Shown here one piece after another: positions 5,582 through 6,152 of a DNA stretch of 6,152 nt. How positions within the stretch are numbered: position 1 is the stretch's first letter; each line of letters opens with the position of its first letter. This stretch comes from an uncultured Clostridia bacterium (GTDB taxonomy: Bacteria > Bacillota > Clostridia > Christensenellales > Borkfalkiaceae), in contig CAMOVY010000065.1 in NCBI GenBank assembly GCA_946627905.1, positions 1 through 6,152 on the forward strand, read 5' to 3'. The position numbers and the translations under genes were made by a program. The notes under the pieces are model-generated. The model had not been told where the DNA came from and ran no database searches. It saw nothing but the letters and a program-made list of their open reading frames with translations.

Positions 5582-6152
5582 CTACTCCCACTCCACCGTG
5601 GCGGGCGGTTTTGACGTAATATCGTATACTATTCTGTTTACACCCTTTACTTCGTTGGTTATCCTGCTCGACGCCCGTTCCAACACGTCGAACGGAATTC
5701 TCGTCCAGTCGGCGGTCATAAAATCGTCGGTAGAAACTGCGCGAAGTGCGACCGTGTACCCGTAAGTTCTCGCGTCGCCCATAACGCCCACGCTTTTCGT
5801 GTCGGTTAAAACCGCAAAATACTGATTGCTGACAATGCCCGCTCTCTCCACTTCTTCGCGGAAAATAGCGTCCGCGTCGCGCAGCGTGTCAAGTTTTTCT
5901 TTGGTGATTTCGCCTATCACCCTTACCGCAAGCCCCGGCCCCGGGAAAGGCTGACGCATCACGAGTTCTTTCGGTAGCCCTAAAGAAAGCCCCGCGGCGC
6001 GCACTTCGTCCTTAAATAAATAGCGTAGCGGCTCGATAATCTCTTCAAAATCTATAACGTCGGGTAGTCCCCCCACGTTGTGATGGCTTTTAATGGTCGA
6101 AGCGTCGCCCCTGCCGCTCTCTATTATATCGGGATAAATAGTACCCTGAACG
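5582..6152 (-). CDS. guaA: GMP synthase (glutamine-hydrolysing), C-terminal part (gene begins outside the window)
   Basis: GuaA makes GMP from XMP, ATP and glutamine in the last step of guanine nucleotide synthesis. The visible 189 residues are the end of the ATP-pyrophosphatase domain and the dimerisation domain. Landmarks in order are VQGTIYPDIIESG at the window edge, IKSHHNVGGLPD (substrate loop), FKDEVR, RQPFPGPGLAVRVIGE, the KSVGVMGDARTY segment, MTADW, and the terminal NEVKGVNRIVYDITSKPPA ending VEWE. These match the conserved C-terminus of bacterial GuaA from end to end, with no frameshift. A GTG at 6076-6074 is an internal Val codon, not a start: the frame stays open and conserved to the window edge. 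It is followed by the AT-rich spacer and is probably not part of the Wzz transcription unit. Confidence 0.97.
   Translation of the reverse strand, partial: VQGTIYPDIIESGRGDASTIKSHHNVGGLPDVIDFEEIIEPLRYLFKDEVRAAGLSLGLPKELVMRQPFPGPGLAVRVIGEITKEKLDTLRDADAIFREEVERAGIVSNQYFAVLTDTKSVGVMGDARTYGYTVALRAVSTDDFMTADWTRIPFDVLERASSRITNEVKGVNRIVYDITSKPPATVEWE

Noticed and set aside
6074..6076. GTG as a start of a short separate gene
   Set aside because: The frame continues upstream with GuaA-conserved residues to the window edge, so this GTG is an internal Val codon.

Overview
The window looks like chromosomal DNA from a Gram-positive-type bacterium, most likely a Clostridia-like member of the Bacillota. 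This rests on strong AGGAGG-type ribosome binding sites, SigA-like promoters with AT-rich flanks, a lipoprotein with a short basic signal peptide, CapA/YveK-style Wzz proteins and a TadA N-terminus close to the Bacillus type. No 16S rRNA or other strong taxonomic marker is present, so the assignment is tentative. Nothing looks phage-derived or mobile: there are no transposases, integrases, tRNAs, CRISPR repeats or long repeats.

Right part (minus strand, 6152 down to 3788). The window opens inside guaA (GMP synthase), of which only the C-terminal 189 residues are present. An AT-rich spacer of 166 bases follows, holding a near-consensus promoter. That promoter drives two overlapping genes for Wzz/CapA-type chain-length or export co-polymerase proteins, each with two membrane segments and a matching C-terminal tail. 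No tyrosine kinase, phosphatase or glycosyltransferase lies beside them in the window. A perfect 12-bp hairpin (3744-3772) closes this unit and also sits just after the stop of the convergent lipoprotein gene.

Middle (plus strand, 3085-3738). One small lipoprotein gene of unknown function is the only plus-strand gene. Its promoter interlocks with the promoter of the leftward operon, so the two probably cannot be occupied at once.

Left part (minus strand, 2967 down to 1). A compact run of five genes is probably one operon: a membrane-anchored protein of unknown function, a CPBP-family intramembrane protease, rlmH (23S rRNA methyltransferase), a cytoplasmic M14 zinc carboxypeptidase, and the start of tadA (tRNA adenosine deaminase). 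Gaps are 20, 21 and 36 bases, then a 4-base ATGA overlap. The operon mixes translation-related RNA modification (rlmH, tadA) with two proteases and a membrane protein, as is common in housekeeping clusters of Bacillota.

I see no clear new defence or mobile system. The items most worth a second look are the kinase-less Wzz pair, the interlocked divergent promoters and an active-site substitution in the M14 peptidase.
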